Shown here: in pieces, positions 6,567 through 12,626 of the stretch | Position numbering within the stretch: the stretch's first letter is position 1 | Layout of the letters: each line of letters begins with the position of its first letter | Source: an uncultured Beijerinckiaceae bacterium | GTDB lineage: Bacteria > Pseudomonadota > Alphaproteobacteria > Rhizobiales > Beijerinckiaceae | Assembly: GCA_937863205.1 (NCBI GenBank) | Contig: CALMGA010000274.1 | Location: forward strand, 1-13,263 | Length of the DNA: 13,263 bases | Reading direction: 5' to 3' | Program-made: the position numbers and the translations under genes | The notes under the pieces: model-generated | Databases searched by the model: none | Told to the model about the DNA's origin: nothing | What the model saw: the letters and a program-made list of their open reading frames with translations, nothing else

Positions 6567-7676
6567 TTATTGGATCGGGGCGGCGTAGAGCAGGCCGCCG
6601 CGCGTCCACAGTTCGTTGAGACCGCGCCTGATCCTGAGGCTCGATCCGTCGCCCAGGTTGCGCTGGAAGACGTCCGCGTAGTTGCCGACGTATTTGATGA
6701 CGCGATAGGCCCAATCGGCACTCAAACCCAATCCCATGCCGTAGTTGCCTTCGATGCCGAGCAATCGCTTGATGCCGGGATTGTCTCCACGCGCCATCAC
6801 GTCGACGTTGCGTTGATTGACGCCCATCTCATCCGCGTCGATCATTGCCGTCAGGGTCCACCTCACGATCAGGAACCATTGGTCGTCACCTTGCCGGACA
6901 GCCGGCCCGAGCGGCTCCTTGGAGATGATCTGCGGTAGGATGACGTTGTTTTCGGGGTCGGGCAGGCTGGCGCGCAGGACGAACAGGGCCGACGCGTCGG
7001 TGGTGTAGGCCGCGCAATGCCCGGCGCGGTAGGCGTTCTCCGCCTCCTCCGAGTTGGGAAAGGCGGTGGCCTCGTACTTCAGGCCGCGCTGCCGGAAGAA
7101 ATCGCTCAGGTTCAGCTCCGTCGTGGTGTCCTGCTGCACGCAGATGCCTTTGCTCGGCAGGGCGAGCGCATCGGTGACGCCGAGGCTACGCCGTACCAGG
7201 AAACCCTGGCCATCGTAGTAGGTGACCCCAGCAAACAGCAGGTCTTGTCCCGACTCCCGGCTCAGCGTCCAGGTTGTGTCACGGCTCAGCAGATCGACTT
7301 GGCCCTGCCGCAGCGCGGCGAAGCGCTCCTTGGTCGTCAGGGGCACGAATTCGACCCTGGTCGGCTCGCCGAAGACCGCCGCCGCGACGGCCCGGCAGAA
7401 GTCGATGTCGAACCCCGACCACTGACCCTTGCCGTCGATCTGGCCGAAGCCGGGCAGGGCGGCGCTGGACCCGCACCGCAAATGCCCTCGCGCCTTGATT
7501 GCCGCCAGAGTCGAGCCCCGGCCGCTCGGCACCGCCGTCGCGCCAGTCGCGGAAAGGGGCGTCTGCTGCGCCGACGAGGGTTGCGCGGACGTTTGTCCCC
7601 GGACTTGCCCCCCGATTTGCGTCGACGCGGACAACAGCAGCGCGCAGACGAGCCGCACGACCGGTTTCGACGACAC
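6567..7676 (-). CDS. AapJ-like general amino-acid ABC transporter substrate-binding protein (orphan)
   Basis: 369-aa periplasmic solute-binding protein of the SBP_bac_3 type. Residues 1-~27 form a signal peptide without a lipobox. The binding fold runs from about 57 (STLAAIKARGHLRCGS) to the end, with GFDIDFCRAVAAAVFG, ERFAALRQGQVDLL and the AapJ-typical C-terminus NLGDGSSLRIRRGLNELWTRGG. AapJ proteins deliver L-amino acids to the AapQMP transporter; no aapQ, aapM or aapP gene lies nearby, so this copy is an orphan that may serve a transporter elsewhere. Between signal peptide and fold is a ~28-residue Ser/Gln/Thr/Pro-rich linker. The start is GTG at 7676, with AGGAGGG 6 bases upstream. It is downstream of the DUF2513-like gene, separated by 183 bases. 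Confidence 0.92.
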   Translation of the reverse strand: MSSKPVVRLVCALLLSASTQIGGQVRGQTSAQPSSAQQTPLSATGATAVPSGRGSTLAAIKARGHLRCGSSAALPGFGQIDGKGQWSGFDIDFCRAVAAAVFGEPTRVEFVPLTTKERFAALRQGQVDLLSRDTTWTLSRESGQDLLFAGVTYYDGQGFLVRRSLGVTDALALPSKGICVQQDTTTELNLSDFFRQRGLKYEATAFPNSEEAENAYRAGHCAAYTTDASALFVLRASLPDPENNVILPQIISKEPLGPAVRQGDDQWFLIVRWTLTAMIDADEMGVNQRNVDVMARGDNPGIKRLLGIEGNYGMGLGLSADWAYRVIKYVGNYADVFQRNLGDGSSLRIRRGLNELWTRGGLLYAAPIQ

Positions 7677-7720
7677 CCGCTGCCCTCCTCGCGCGCCGAG
7701 CCCGACGTTCGCGCGAGGTG

Positions 7721-7749
7721 GATGCGCCCGAAGCCGACGTCATTGTCAA
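7721..7749 (-). promoter_or_regulatory. Candidate promoter of the AapJ-like gene
   Basis: On the - strand a perfect -35 hexamer TTGACA lies at 7749-7744. Spaced 17 bases away, the -10 position (7726-7721) reads CGCATC, a poor match. Placement about 45-70 bases before the GTG start is suitable. Only the -35 box is convincing. Confidence 0.35.
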
Positions 7750-7859
7750 GCCGAAGCTTGGAAGGGCGGCCGGCATCGGATGTGACTTGCCGAGCCCGAG
7801 CCGGTCCGACGCCTCATACCAGGCGGCATCCGCGAACAGCTGGCCTTGTTCCCCAGGGT

Positions 7860-8171
7860 TCACGGCTCCGCGTCCGGACGAGCATAACGTTTCTTGATCC
7901 GATCCCAATCACGGGGGCTTCGCGCTTCCCTCAGGAACTGCACGCCGCGGCGGGTGACCTTGCGGAACAGGAAGAAGCCTTCGTCGTCGATGCCGGGACC
8001 TTCGATGTAGTCGATGGCGAGCAGACGATCCAAAGCCTCGGCCATGACCTGCTCCGAACAATGGAGGTCGGCCGCCTCCTTAACAGAGTCGATCACGACA
8101 TTTTGGCGCGGCGACAACTGGCGCTCTTCGAGCATGAGCATGAGGCGGCGCAACAGGTCGACATCCGTCAT
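7860..8171 (-). CDS. DUF2513-like small protein
   Basis: 103-aa cytosolic protein. The opening TDVDLLRRLMLMLEERQ, a middle region with helices around VMAEALDRLLAIDYIEG, and the ending TRRGVQFLREARSPRDWDRIKKRYA follow the pattern I know for DUF2513: an N-terminal D-L-R-ILL-x-hE motif and a C-terminal T-x-x-G-h-x-FL-x-x-x-x-D-x-x-W-x-x-h-K block. That family looks like a winged-helix fold and is often found in phages and mobile regions, but its function is unknown. The start is ATG 8171; no good ribosome binding site is visible. It is divergent from the 89-aa gene at 8386. The family call is from pattern memory only. Confidence 0.7.
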   Translation of the reverse strand: MTDVDLLRRLMLMLEERQLSPRQNVVIDSVKEAADLHCSEQVMAEALDRLLAIDYIEGPGIDDEGFFLFRKVTRRGVQFLREARSPRDWDRIKKRYARPDAEP

Positions 8172-8385
8172 CGCACGTTTTCAGGTCTGCGCTCGCCGTC
8201 CATCGCGACGATGGTGTCAGATCGCCGCCGACGTGTCGATGAGTAAGCGGCGACGAGGATACGCCGAGAGATGAGCCGCTCGGCCTTTACGTAATGCGCG
8301 CGGACGCGGACGGCGTGGACTTGTTCACCTTGATGCGGTCGCCTTCTTGGGCGAGGACTCGGCGCCTCGCAGCAGGAGAACACCC

Positions 8386-8655
8386 GTGACGATCTTCATC
8401 CTGAGAGCCGTGCGGCGAAGCGCGGACGGCAAGAAAGCCGCTCATATCGCGAGCCGATGGCCTTACGACGCTGCCGACCTGAGCGAAGCCAAGGCCTTCG
8501 TCGACCGAACTCCGACCGAAGGATGGAGCGACGCCGACACGTTCGAGGTCGCCGACGGCAAAGGCCGGCGTCTCGCCTGCCGCGCGATCGCCGGACCTTC
8601 GTCCAACGCCTGGAGCGACGAGGTGGAAGAGCCTTCACCCTTCGCCGCAGACTGA
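8386..8655 (+). CDS. Hypothetical 89-aa protein
   Basis: I do not recognise this protein. It opens MTIFILRAVRR, is rich in Asp, Glu and Ala, has two Trp-containing segments (SRWPYDAADL and EGWSDADTF) and ends in an acidic tail; there is no signal peptide or membrane segment. GTG at 8386 is chosen because AGGAG (8374-8378) sits 7 bases upstream, one of the best ribosome binding sites in the window. The frame also opens at a TTG at 8347 without such a site. The strong Shine-Dalgarno and protein-like composition support a real gene. It is divergent from the DUF2513-like gene. Confidence 0.6.
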   Translation: MTIFILRAVRRSADGKKAAHIASRWPYDAADLSEAKAFVDRTPTEGWSDADTFEVADGKGRRLACRAIAGPSSNAWSDEVEEPSPFAAD

Positions 8656-8752
8656 GTCCGATCGGCGACATGTCCAGGGCGCTTGGTCACGGCGGGGATG
8701 TCCCGAGAAGACCCGTTGTCCGCGACACGACGCCAACCAAGAAGATGGGCGC

Positions 8753-8770
8753 CGGCCGATGAAACGGCCG
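8753..8770. terminator. Hairpin between converging small genes
   Basis: CGGCCG-ATGAAA-CGGCCG forms a 6-bp GC stem in the 126-base gap between the 89-aa gene (+) and the 56-aa gene (-). No T-tract is present, so its function as a shared terminator is tentative. Confidence 0.3.
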
Positions 8771-8781
8771 ACGAGCGGGGA

Positions 8782-8952
8782 TCAGGCCGCTTTCGGCAGG
8801 ACGAAGCCGGAGGCGAGTTCGATTTCACGGCGCAAACGGCGCGCCTGCTCGTAGGCCCATTTGGCGCGGCTGTGCAGCCCCTTGCTCTTCATCACGTTGC
8901 CGTACTGTTCGATGGCGGTGATGTTTGCCAGCTTGGCTTCAAGACCAGTCAT
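8782..8952 (-). CDS. Hypothetical 56-aa basic helical protein
   Basis: A short gene of 56 residues beginning MTGLEAKLANITAIEQYG and ending in GFVLPKAA. The middle (residues 20-48) is basic and strongly helix-forming, with RAKWAYEQARRLRREIELA. No signal peptide or cysteine is present. The ATG at 8952 has GAGG (8961-8958) 5 bases upstream. The residue pattern, good ribosome binding site and amphipathic helix argue for a real gene, though I recognise no family. A basic helical protein this small could bind nucleic acid or a partner protein; that is speculation. Confidence 0.6.
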   Translation of the reverse strand: MTGLEAKLANITAIEQYGNVMKSKGLHSRAKWAYEQARRLRREIELASGFVLPKAA

Positions 8953-8997
8953 GTGATCCTCGCTTCGAATCCTGATGTGCTCAGGCTATAGGGGGCG

Positions 8998-9010
8998 ATT
9001 CCGGCGGAAT
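8998..9010. promoter_or_regulatory. 13-bp palindrome upstream of the 56-aa gene (candidate operator)
   Basis: ATTCCG-G-CGGAAT has perfect 6-bp arms around one base and lies 46-58 bases before the 56-aa start. CTATAG (8992-8987 on the - strand) is next to it and could be a -10 box. A further ATTCCG half site occurs at 9055-9060. Operator function is inference. Confidence 0.35.
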
Positions 9011-9140
9011 AGGACCGCGACACGCTCCTTCGGCGATTGGCTGTCCTTATGACAATTCCGCCACAAGCTGGTTAAGGCTTCCTTTCCAAGCGACCTGATC
9101 CGATCGACATCCATGGGCGACCTGCGCGGCGATCGCCGGC

Positions 9141-9168
9141 TTGGGATGTTCCATCGGCCGACTATATC
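9141..9168 (+). promoter_or_regulatory. Candidate promoter of the aldo/keto reductase gene
   Basis: TTGGGA (9141-9146) and TATATC (9163-9168) are 16 bases apart, each 4 of 6 to the sigma70 consensus. The -10 overlaps CTATAT, the common alphaproteobacterial form. A start near 9175 would give a ~92-base leader that contains the palindrome at 9222-9239. Confidence 0.45.
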
Positions 9169-9221
9169 GAACGGCGGCGGCAAGCGCCGACGGCAGGGCC
9201 TGCCCGCCTCCCTCCCGCGAA

Positions 9222-9239
9222 TGCGGCCAATTGGCCGCA
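9222..9239. promoter_or_regulatory. Perfect 18-bp palindrome ahead of the aldo/keto reductase
   Basis: TGCGGCCAATTGGCCGCA is identical to its reverse complement over all 18 bases and ends 27 bases before the reductase ATG, downstream of the predicted promoter. With no loop it makes a poor RNA hairpin, so a dimeric repressor site is the more natural reading. No regulator gene is adjacent. Confidence 0.5.
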
Positions 9240-9266
9240 GCCGGGCCGCTCAGACCGGAGATGCGA

Positions 9267-10097
9267 ATGCTCGACGAAGCGACCCAGCCTTTCCTGACGC
9301 TCAACGACGGACGGGTCATGCCGCAGCTCGGCTTCGGCGTGTTCAAGGTTCCCGGCGGCGAGGCCGAACGCACGGTCGCGACCGCGATCGAAGCCGGCTA
9401 TCTCGGGATCGACACGGCGGCGATCTACGGCAACGAGGAGGGTGTGGGGGCGGCGCTCGCCAAGGCCGCGCGTCCAATTGCTGTCACGACCAAACTTTGG
9501 AACAACAAGCACGAGCCGGCAGCCGCCACGTCAGCGCTCGGCGAAAGCCTGCGCAAGCTGGGGCGCCCGAGCGTCGATCTTTACCTCGTGCACTGGCCGG
9601 TCGCGACCAGCGACTTCGTCGCGACATGGCGGGCGATGGTCGGCTTCCGCGACGCCGGGCTCGCCACCTCGGTCGGCGTGTCGAACTTCACGGTCGATCA
9701 CCTCAAGGCGATCATCGAGGCGACCGGGGTCGCGCCGGCGGTCAACCAGATCGAACTGCATCCGGCCTTTCAGCAACGCGAACTGCGCGCGTTCCACGCC
9801 GACCACGGCATCATCACGCAATCTTGGGGCCCGCTGGGGCAGGGCGGCGGACTGGATGATGACGAACTCCGGCGCATCGCCGCCAAGCACGGGCGAACGC
9901 CGGCACAGGTCGTGCTGCGCTGGCATCTCGATCTCGGCCTCATGGTGATCCCGAAGTCGTCCACGCCGGCGCGCATCGCCGAGAACATCGACGTCTTCGG
10001 CTTCCATCTCGACGCGGAGGACCACGCCGCCATCGCTACGCTCGATCGGCCGGATGGGCGCCTCGGTCCGGACCCGCGGACCTTCGGCACCGGGTGA
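9267..10097 (+). CDS. Aldo/keto reductase (2,5-diketo-D-gluconate reductase-like)
   Basis: 276-aa NAD(P)H-dependent carbonyl reductase with the (beta/alpha)8 barrel of the AKR family. The catalytic tetrad is visible: Asp49 (GIDTA), Tyr54 (AAIYGNE), Lys76 (TTKLWN) and His109 (LYLVHWP). The cofactor-binding end contains VIPKSSTPARIAENIDVF. GVSNF and NQIELHPAF are classic AKR motifs. Closest in layout are bacterial AKR5-type enzymes such as 2,5-diketo-gluconate or methylglyoxal reductases; the substrate cannot be read from sequence. ATG 9267 (MLDEATQ) is preferred over ATG 9261 because GGAG lies 6 bases upstream of it; the frame is open to 9141 but that part reads as leader. It converges with galU, with only 8 bases between their stops. 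Confidence 0.93.
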   Translation: MLDEATQPFLTLNDGRVMPQLGFGVFKVPGGEAERTVATAIEAGYLGIDTAAIYGNEEGVGAALAKAARPIAVTTKLWNNKHEPAAATSALGESLRKLGRPSVDLYLVHWPVATSDFVATWRAMVGFRDAGLATSVGVSNFTVDHLKAIIEATGVAPAVNQIELHPAFQQRELRAFHADHGIITQSWGPLGQGGGLDDDELRRIAAKHGRTPAQVVLRWHLDLGLMVIPKSSTPARIAENIDVFGFHLDAEDHAAIATLDRPDGRLGPDPRTFGTG

Positions 10098-10105
10098 GCG
10101 AACGT

Positions 10106-11002
10106 TCAGCCGCCGATCAGCGCCTGCACTTCGCGGGCGAAGTCGTCGGCGATTTCCGCATCGGCCAGGGCGAAAGCCGCGTTGGCGACGAGGAAGCCCA
10201 GCTTGGATCCGCAATCATAGGTGCGTCCGTCGAAACGGACGCCGTGGAAGTCCTGCCGTTCGGCCAAAACCTTCATGCCGTCGGTGAGCTGGATCTCGCC
10301 GCCCGCGCCCTTGCCGATCTTGCCGAGGATGTCGAAGATCTCGGGCTGCAGGATGTATCGGCCGGAGATGATCTCGTTGGAGGGGGCGCTCCCCTGCGGC
10401 GGCTTCTCGACCATGCCGGTGATCTCGAAGCTGGCGCCCTCGTCCGCGCCGATGGACACCACGCCGTACTTGTGCGTTTCGCTCGCCGGCACCTCCTCGA
10501 CGGCGATGATGTTGCCGCCGTGCTTTTCATAGGCGGCGACGCACTGCCGGAGGCAGCGGGTGCCGCGCGCTTGGTGTGTCGGCTTGCCAAGCGTCACCAT
10601 GTCGGGCAGCAGAACGGCGAAGGGCTCGTCGCCGACGATCTCGCGGGCGCACCAGACGGCATGGCCGAGGCCGAGAGGTGCCTGCTGGCGGGTGAAGCTG
10701 GTCGCGCCGGCGGGCGGCGTTTGTTTCCTCAGCAGTTCGAGCTGCGGCGCCTTGTTGCGCTGGCGCAGCGTATCCTCAAGCTCGTAGTTGATGTCGAAAT
10801 AGTCTTCGATGACCGCCTTGCCCCGCCCGGTCACGAAGATGAAGTGCTCGATGCCGGCTTCCCTTGCCTCATCGACGACGTGCTGCAGCACCGGCGCATC
10901 GACGACGGTCAGCATCTCCTTGGGAACGTTCTTGGTGGCCGGCAGGAAACGCGTGCCGAGACCGGCGACGGGGAACACGGCCTTGCGAATCATCTTTGTC
11001 AT
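10106..11002 (-). CDS. galU: UTP-glucose-1-phosphate uridylyltransferase (GalU/ExoN type)
   Basis: 298-aa cytosolic nucleotidyltransferase making UDP-glucose from UTP and glucose-1-phosphate, the entry point to exopolysaccharide, LPS and glucan synthesis. Nucleotide-binding motif AGLGTRFLPATK (residues 13-24) and VPKEML (26-31) open the Rossmann-like domain. LPDM, VEEVPASETHKYGVV, MVEKP, SGRYIL and GGEIQLTDGM follow in family order. Length is normal. After LPDM the stretch VTLGKPTHQARGTRCLRQC seems about seven residues longer than in the rhizobial ExoN proteins I remember. ATG 11002 gives MTKMIRKAVFP; a second ATG three codons later is possible, and neither has a strong ribosome binding site. 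The DUF4236 gene lies 69 bases upstream on the same strand; galE is divergent beyond it. Confidence 0.96.
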   Translation of the reverse strand: MTKMIRKAVFPVAGLGTRFLPATKNVPKEMLTVVDAPVLQHVVDEAREAGIEHFIFVTGRGKAVIEDYFDINYELEDTLRQRNKAPQLELLRKQTPPAGATSFTRQQAPLGLGHAVWCAREIVGDEPFAVLLPDMVTLGKPTHQARGTRCLRQCVAAYEKHGGNIIAVEEVPASETHKYGVVSIGADEGASFEITGMVEKPPQGSAPSNEIISGRYILQPEIFDILGKIGKGAGGEIQLTDGMKVLAERQDFHGVRFDGRTYDCGSKLGFLVANAAFALADAEIADDFAREVQALIGG

Positions 11003-11071
11003 GGCGCGATCTCGGGAACGGCGGTGGCGTCGATGGCAGATCCGACTTGCCCCGTCCAGCCTGGCCGGCGC

Positions 11072-11278
11072 CTACCGCTCGCGCTCGCGTTTTTCGCTGC
11101 CCAGCCGCTTCGACCAGGACCAACCCGTACCCGGCAGCGAGGCGGTGATCCGCTTGGCACGATCGCTGAAGTTGAAGGTGAACGGCGCCCCGCCGATCGA
11201 CACGCTCATCCCCGATTTCGAGAAGTTGAGGTGAACGCCCGGCAGGATCCGCACGGAGCGATGGTAGCGGAAGCCCAT
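11072..11278 (-). CDS. DUF4236 mini-protein
   Basis: 68-aa protein beginning MGFRYHRSVRILPGVHLN, then FSKSGMSVSIGG and ASLPGTGWSWSKRL. This is the DUF4236 pattern (MG-x-R-[FY]-x-[RK]-S-x-x-[IL]-x-P-G-x-x-x-N-x-SKSG-x-S-x-S-x-G ... PGTG). The family is widespread, small and of unknown function. The tail is charged (EKRERER). The ATG at 11278 is set by the conserved MGFR start and by AGGA 8 bases upstream; the longer frame reaching to 11536 runs back into galE and is not used. It lies just upstream of galU on the same strand and may share its transcript. Confidence 0.85.
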   Translation of the reverse strand: MGFRYHRSVRILPGVHLNFSKSGMSVSIGGAPFTFNFSDRAKRITASLPGTGWSWSKRLGSEKRERER

Positions 11279-11382
11279 GGGTATCGTTCCTGTGTCGACA
11301 GAGAGGAGAATACGACGCCCGCGGCCTTGCCGCCACTCACGCACCGCGCGGCCTTCGTGATTTTTCAACCCTGACCATCTAA

Positions 11383-11421
11383 CCCTGTCGCTTGGCAGGG
11401 AATGCGGCGCCGGCGGCGCCG
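11383..11421 (+). promoter_or_regulatory. Two stem-loops in the galE leader, the second touching the ribosome binding site
   Basis: CCCTGTC-GCTT-GGCAGGG (11383-11400) pairs over 7 bp with one G-T. CGGCGCC-GGC-GGCGCCG (11405-11421) is a perfect 7-bp GC stem with a 3-base loop whose last base begins the GGAAAGGG Shine-Dalgarno of galE. If transcribed they could influence galE translation. No clear promoter boxes were found between 11279 and 11382. Confidence 0.4.
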
Positions 11422-11432
11422 GAAAGGGTGCG

Positions 11433-12422
11433 ATGAGCGTTCTCGTCACGGGCGGCGCGGGATACATCGGCGGGCACATGGTGCTGGCGCTTCTCGACGC
11501 CGGCGAGGAGGTCGTGGTGATCGATGACCTCAGCACCGGCTTCCGCTGGGCGGTGCCGCCGGGGGCGCACTTCGTGCAGGGTGACTTCGGCGACGAGGCG
11601 CTGGTCGGTCAACTGCTGCGCGAGCACCGCGTCGAGGCGATCGCCCATTTCGCCGCCAGGATCGTGGTGCCGGACTCGGTCGCCGACCCGCTGGGCTATT
11701 ACGGCAACAACACGGCCAAGGCCCGCACGCTGATCGACTCGGCGGTGCGCGCCGGCGTGCCACACTTCGTCTTCTCCTCGACCGCCGCCGTCTACGGCGA
11801 GCCGGCGGCGAGCCCCGTCGTCGAGGACGTCGCGCTGGCGCCGATCAATCCCTACGGCCGATCCAAGCTGATGGTCGAGTGGATGCTCGCCGACACGGTG
11901 AAGGCGCACGACCTCAAGGCGGTGGTGCTGCGCTACTTCAACGTCGCCGGAGCCGATCCCAAGGGGCGGCTCGGCCAGTCCACGCCCAATGCCACCCATC
12001 TCATCAAGATCGCTGTACAGGCCGCGCTCGGCCATCGCCGGGGCATGGATGTGTTCGGCACGGACTATCCCACCCCTGACGGCACCTGCGTGCGCGACTA
12101 CATCCAAGTATCGGACCTCATCGACGCGCACATGCGGGCGCTCAAGCACCTGCGCGGCGGCGGCGGCAGCCTGACGTGCAACTGCGGCTACGGCCGCGGC
12201 CTTTCGGTCAAGGAGATCATCGCCCAGGTCAAGGAGGTTTCGGGCGTCGACTTCCCCGTGCGCTTCGCCGGCCGTCGCGCCGGTGATCCCGCCGCCCTGG
12301 TGGCTGGGGCGGGCCGCGTCCGCGAGGTGCTCGGCTGGCAGCCACGCTTCACCGACGACGTCCGCGGCATCGTCGCCCAGGCATTGGATTGGGAGCGCCG
12401 GCTTCATAACCGCACGGCCTGA
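11433..12422 (+). CDS. galE: UDP-glucose 4-epimerase
   Basis: 329-aa extended short-chain dehydrogenase that interconverts UDP-glucose and UDP-galactose using bound NAD+, in the cytosol. The Rossmann motif TGGAGYIGGH begins at residue 6. Catalytic-site residues are Thr117 in FSSTAAVYGEP (the position of Ser124 in E. coli GalE) and the YxxxK pair Tyr141/Lys145 in NPYGRSK. LRYFNVAGAD, GTDYPTPDGTCVRDYI and the FAGRRAGDPA segment are diagnostic of GalE. ATG 11433 has GGAAAGGG just upstream and matches the family start. Its product pathway directly follows GalU, encoded divergently about 430 bases away. Length is standard and nothing looks damaged. Confidence 0.97.
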   Translation: MSVLVTGGAGYIGGHMVLALLDAGEEVVVIDDLSTGFRWAVPPGAHFVQGDFGDEALVGQLLREHRVEAIAHFAARIVVPDSVADPLGYYGNNTAKARTLIDSAVRAGVPHFVFSSTAAVYGEPAASPVVEDVALAPINPYGRSKLMVEWMLADTVKAHDLKAVVLRYFNVAGADPKGRLGQSTPNATHLIKIAVQAALGHRRGMDVFGTDYPTPDGTCVRDYIQVSDLIDAHMRALKHLRGGGGSLTCNCGYGRGLSVKEIIAQVKEVSGVDFPVRFAGRRAGDPAALVAGAGRVREVLGWQPRFTDDVRGIVAQALDWERRLHNRTA

Positions 12423-12468
12423 ACGGGAGCGGGCGGCGCGGACGCGAGAGGGCTGATCGGCAGGTCGT

Positions 12469-12498
12469 ACGGTCGGGGCCGGCGCCTTGCCCGACCGT
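12469..12498 (+). terminator. Terminator-like hairpin downstream of galE
   Basis: ACGGTCGGG (12469-12477) and CCCGACCGT (12490-12498) form a perfect 9-bp stem over a 12-base loop, 46 bases after the galE stop. The trailing sequence TTCCCG is not a U-tract. Its strength and position favour a transcript end; factor-assisted termination is possible. Confidence 0.5.
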
Positions 12499-12503
12499 TC
12501 CCG

Positions 12504-12533
12504 CATACCCCTGGCGGCCATACCCCTGGCGGC
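12504..12533. repeat. Perfect tandem duplication of a 15-bp unit
   Basis: The 15-base unit CATACCCCTGGCGGC occurs twice head to tail (12504-12518 and 12519-12533) with no mismatch. It is in the intergenic gap 12423-12626, right after the galE hairpin. The unit length is a multiple of three, but I see no gene here. It may be a slippage-prone mini-repeat. Confidence 0.85.
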
Positions 12534-12626
12534 GCAGGCCTGTTGCGCGCACCCCACGATGCTTCAACCGATGGTGCCGCACCCGGATTTGCCGGAAAAC
12601 CGCCGCGCACACTCCCGTCCGATGCT

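Larger units (their letters stand above)
8953..9266. other. 314-base non-coding region between the 56-aa gene and the aldo/keto reductase
   Basis: No convincing gene is seen here. It holds divergent control elements. Near the 56-aa gene is the palindrome ATTCCG-G-CGGAAT (8998-9010). On the reductase side are the promoter at 9141-9168 and palindromes at 9127-9138 (CGGCGATCGCCG), 9192-9204 (GGCAGG-G-CCTGCC) and 9222-9239. Two - strand frames crossing it (to 8986 and 9047) look like chance openings. Confidence 0.6.

Noticed and set aside
7017..8246. 409-aa + strand open frame across the binding protein and DUF2513-like genes
   Set aside because: Runs antisense through two better supported genes; low-complexity, no domain pattern.
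8168..8383. 71-aa - strand frame whose stop overlaps the DUF2513-like start as ATGA
   Set aside because: The overlap would suggest coupling, but the protein is Arg/Pro-rich without a family pattern, has no convincing ribosome binding site and covers the divergent control region. Conservation could revive it.
8986..9183. 65-aa (or 42-aa from an inner ATG) - strand frame
   Set aside because: Third-position GC is clearly lower than in the real genes, there is no good ribosome binding site, and it overlaps the palindromic control element of the 56-aa gene and the reductase promoter.
9141..9266. N-terminal extension of the aldo/keto reductase to 9141
   Set aside because: The extension has no family similarity and would translate the promoter and palindromes; ATG 9267 has a proper GGAG.
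10094..11374. 426-aa + strand open frame opposite galU
   Set aside because: Antisense shadow of galU and the DUF4236 gene; no motif.
11279..11536. Long N-terminal extension of the DUF4236 gene
   Set aside because: The extension runs into the galE coding region and lacks similarity; MGFR is the family's normal start.
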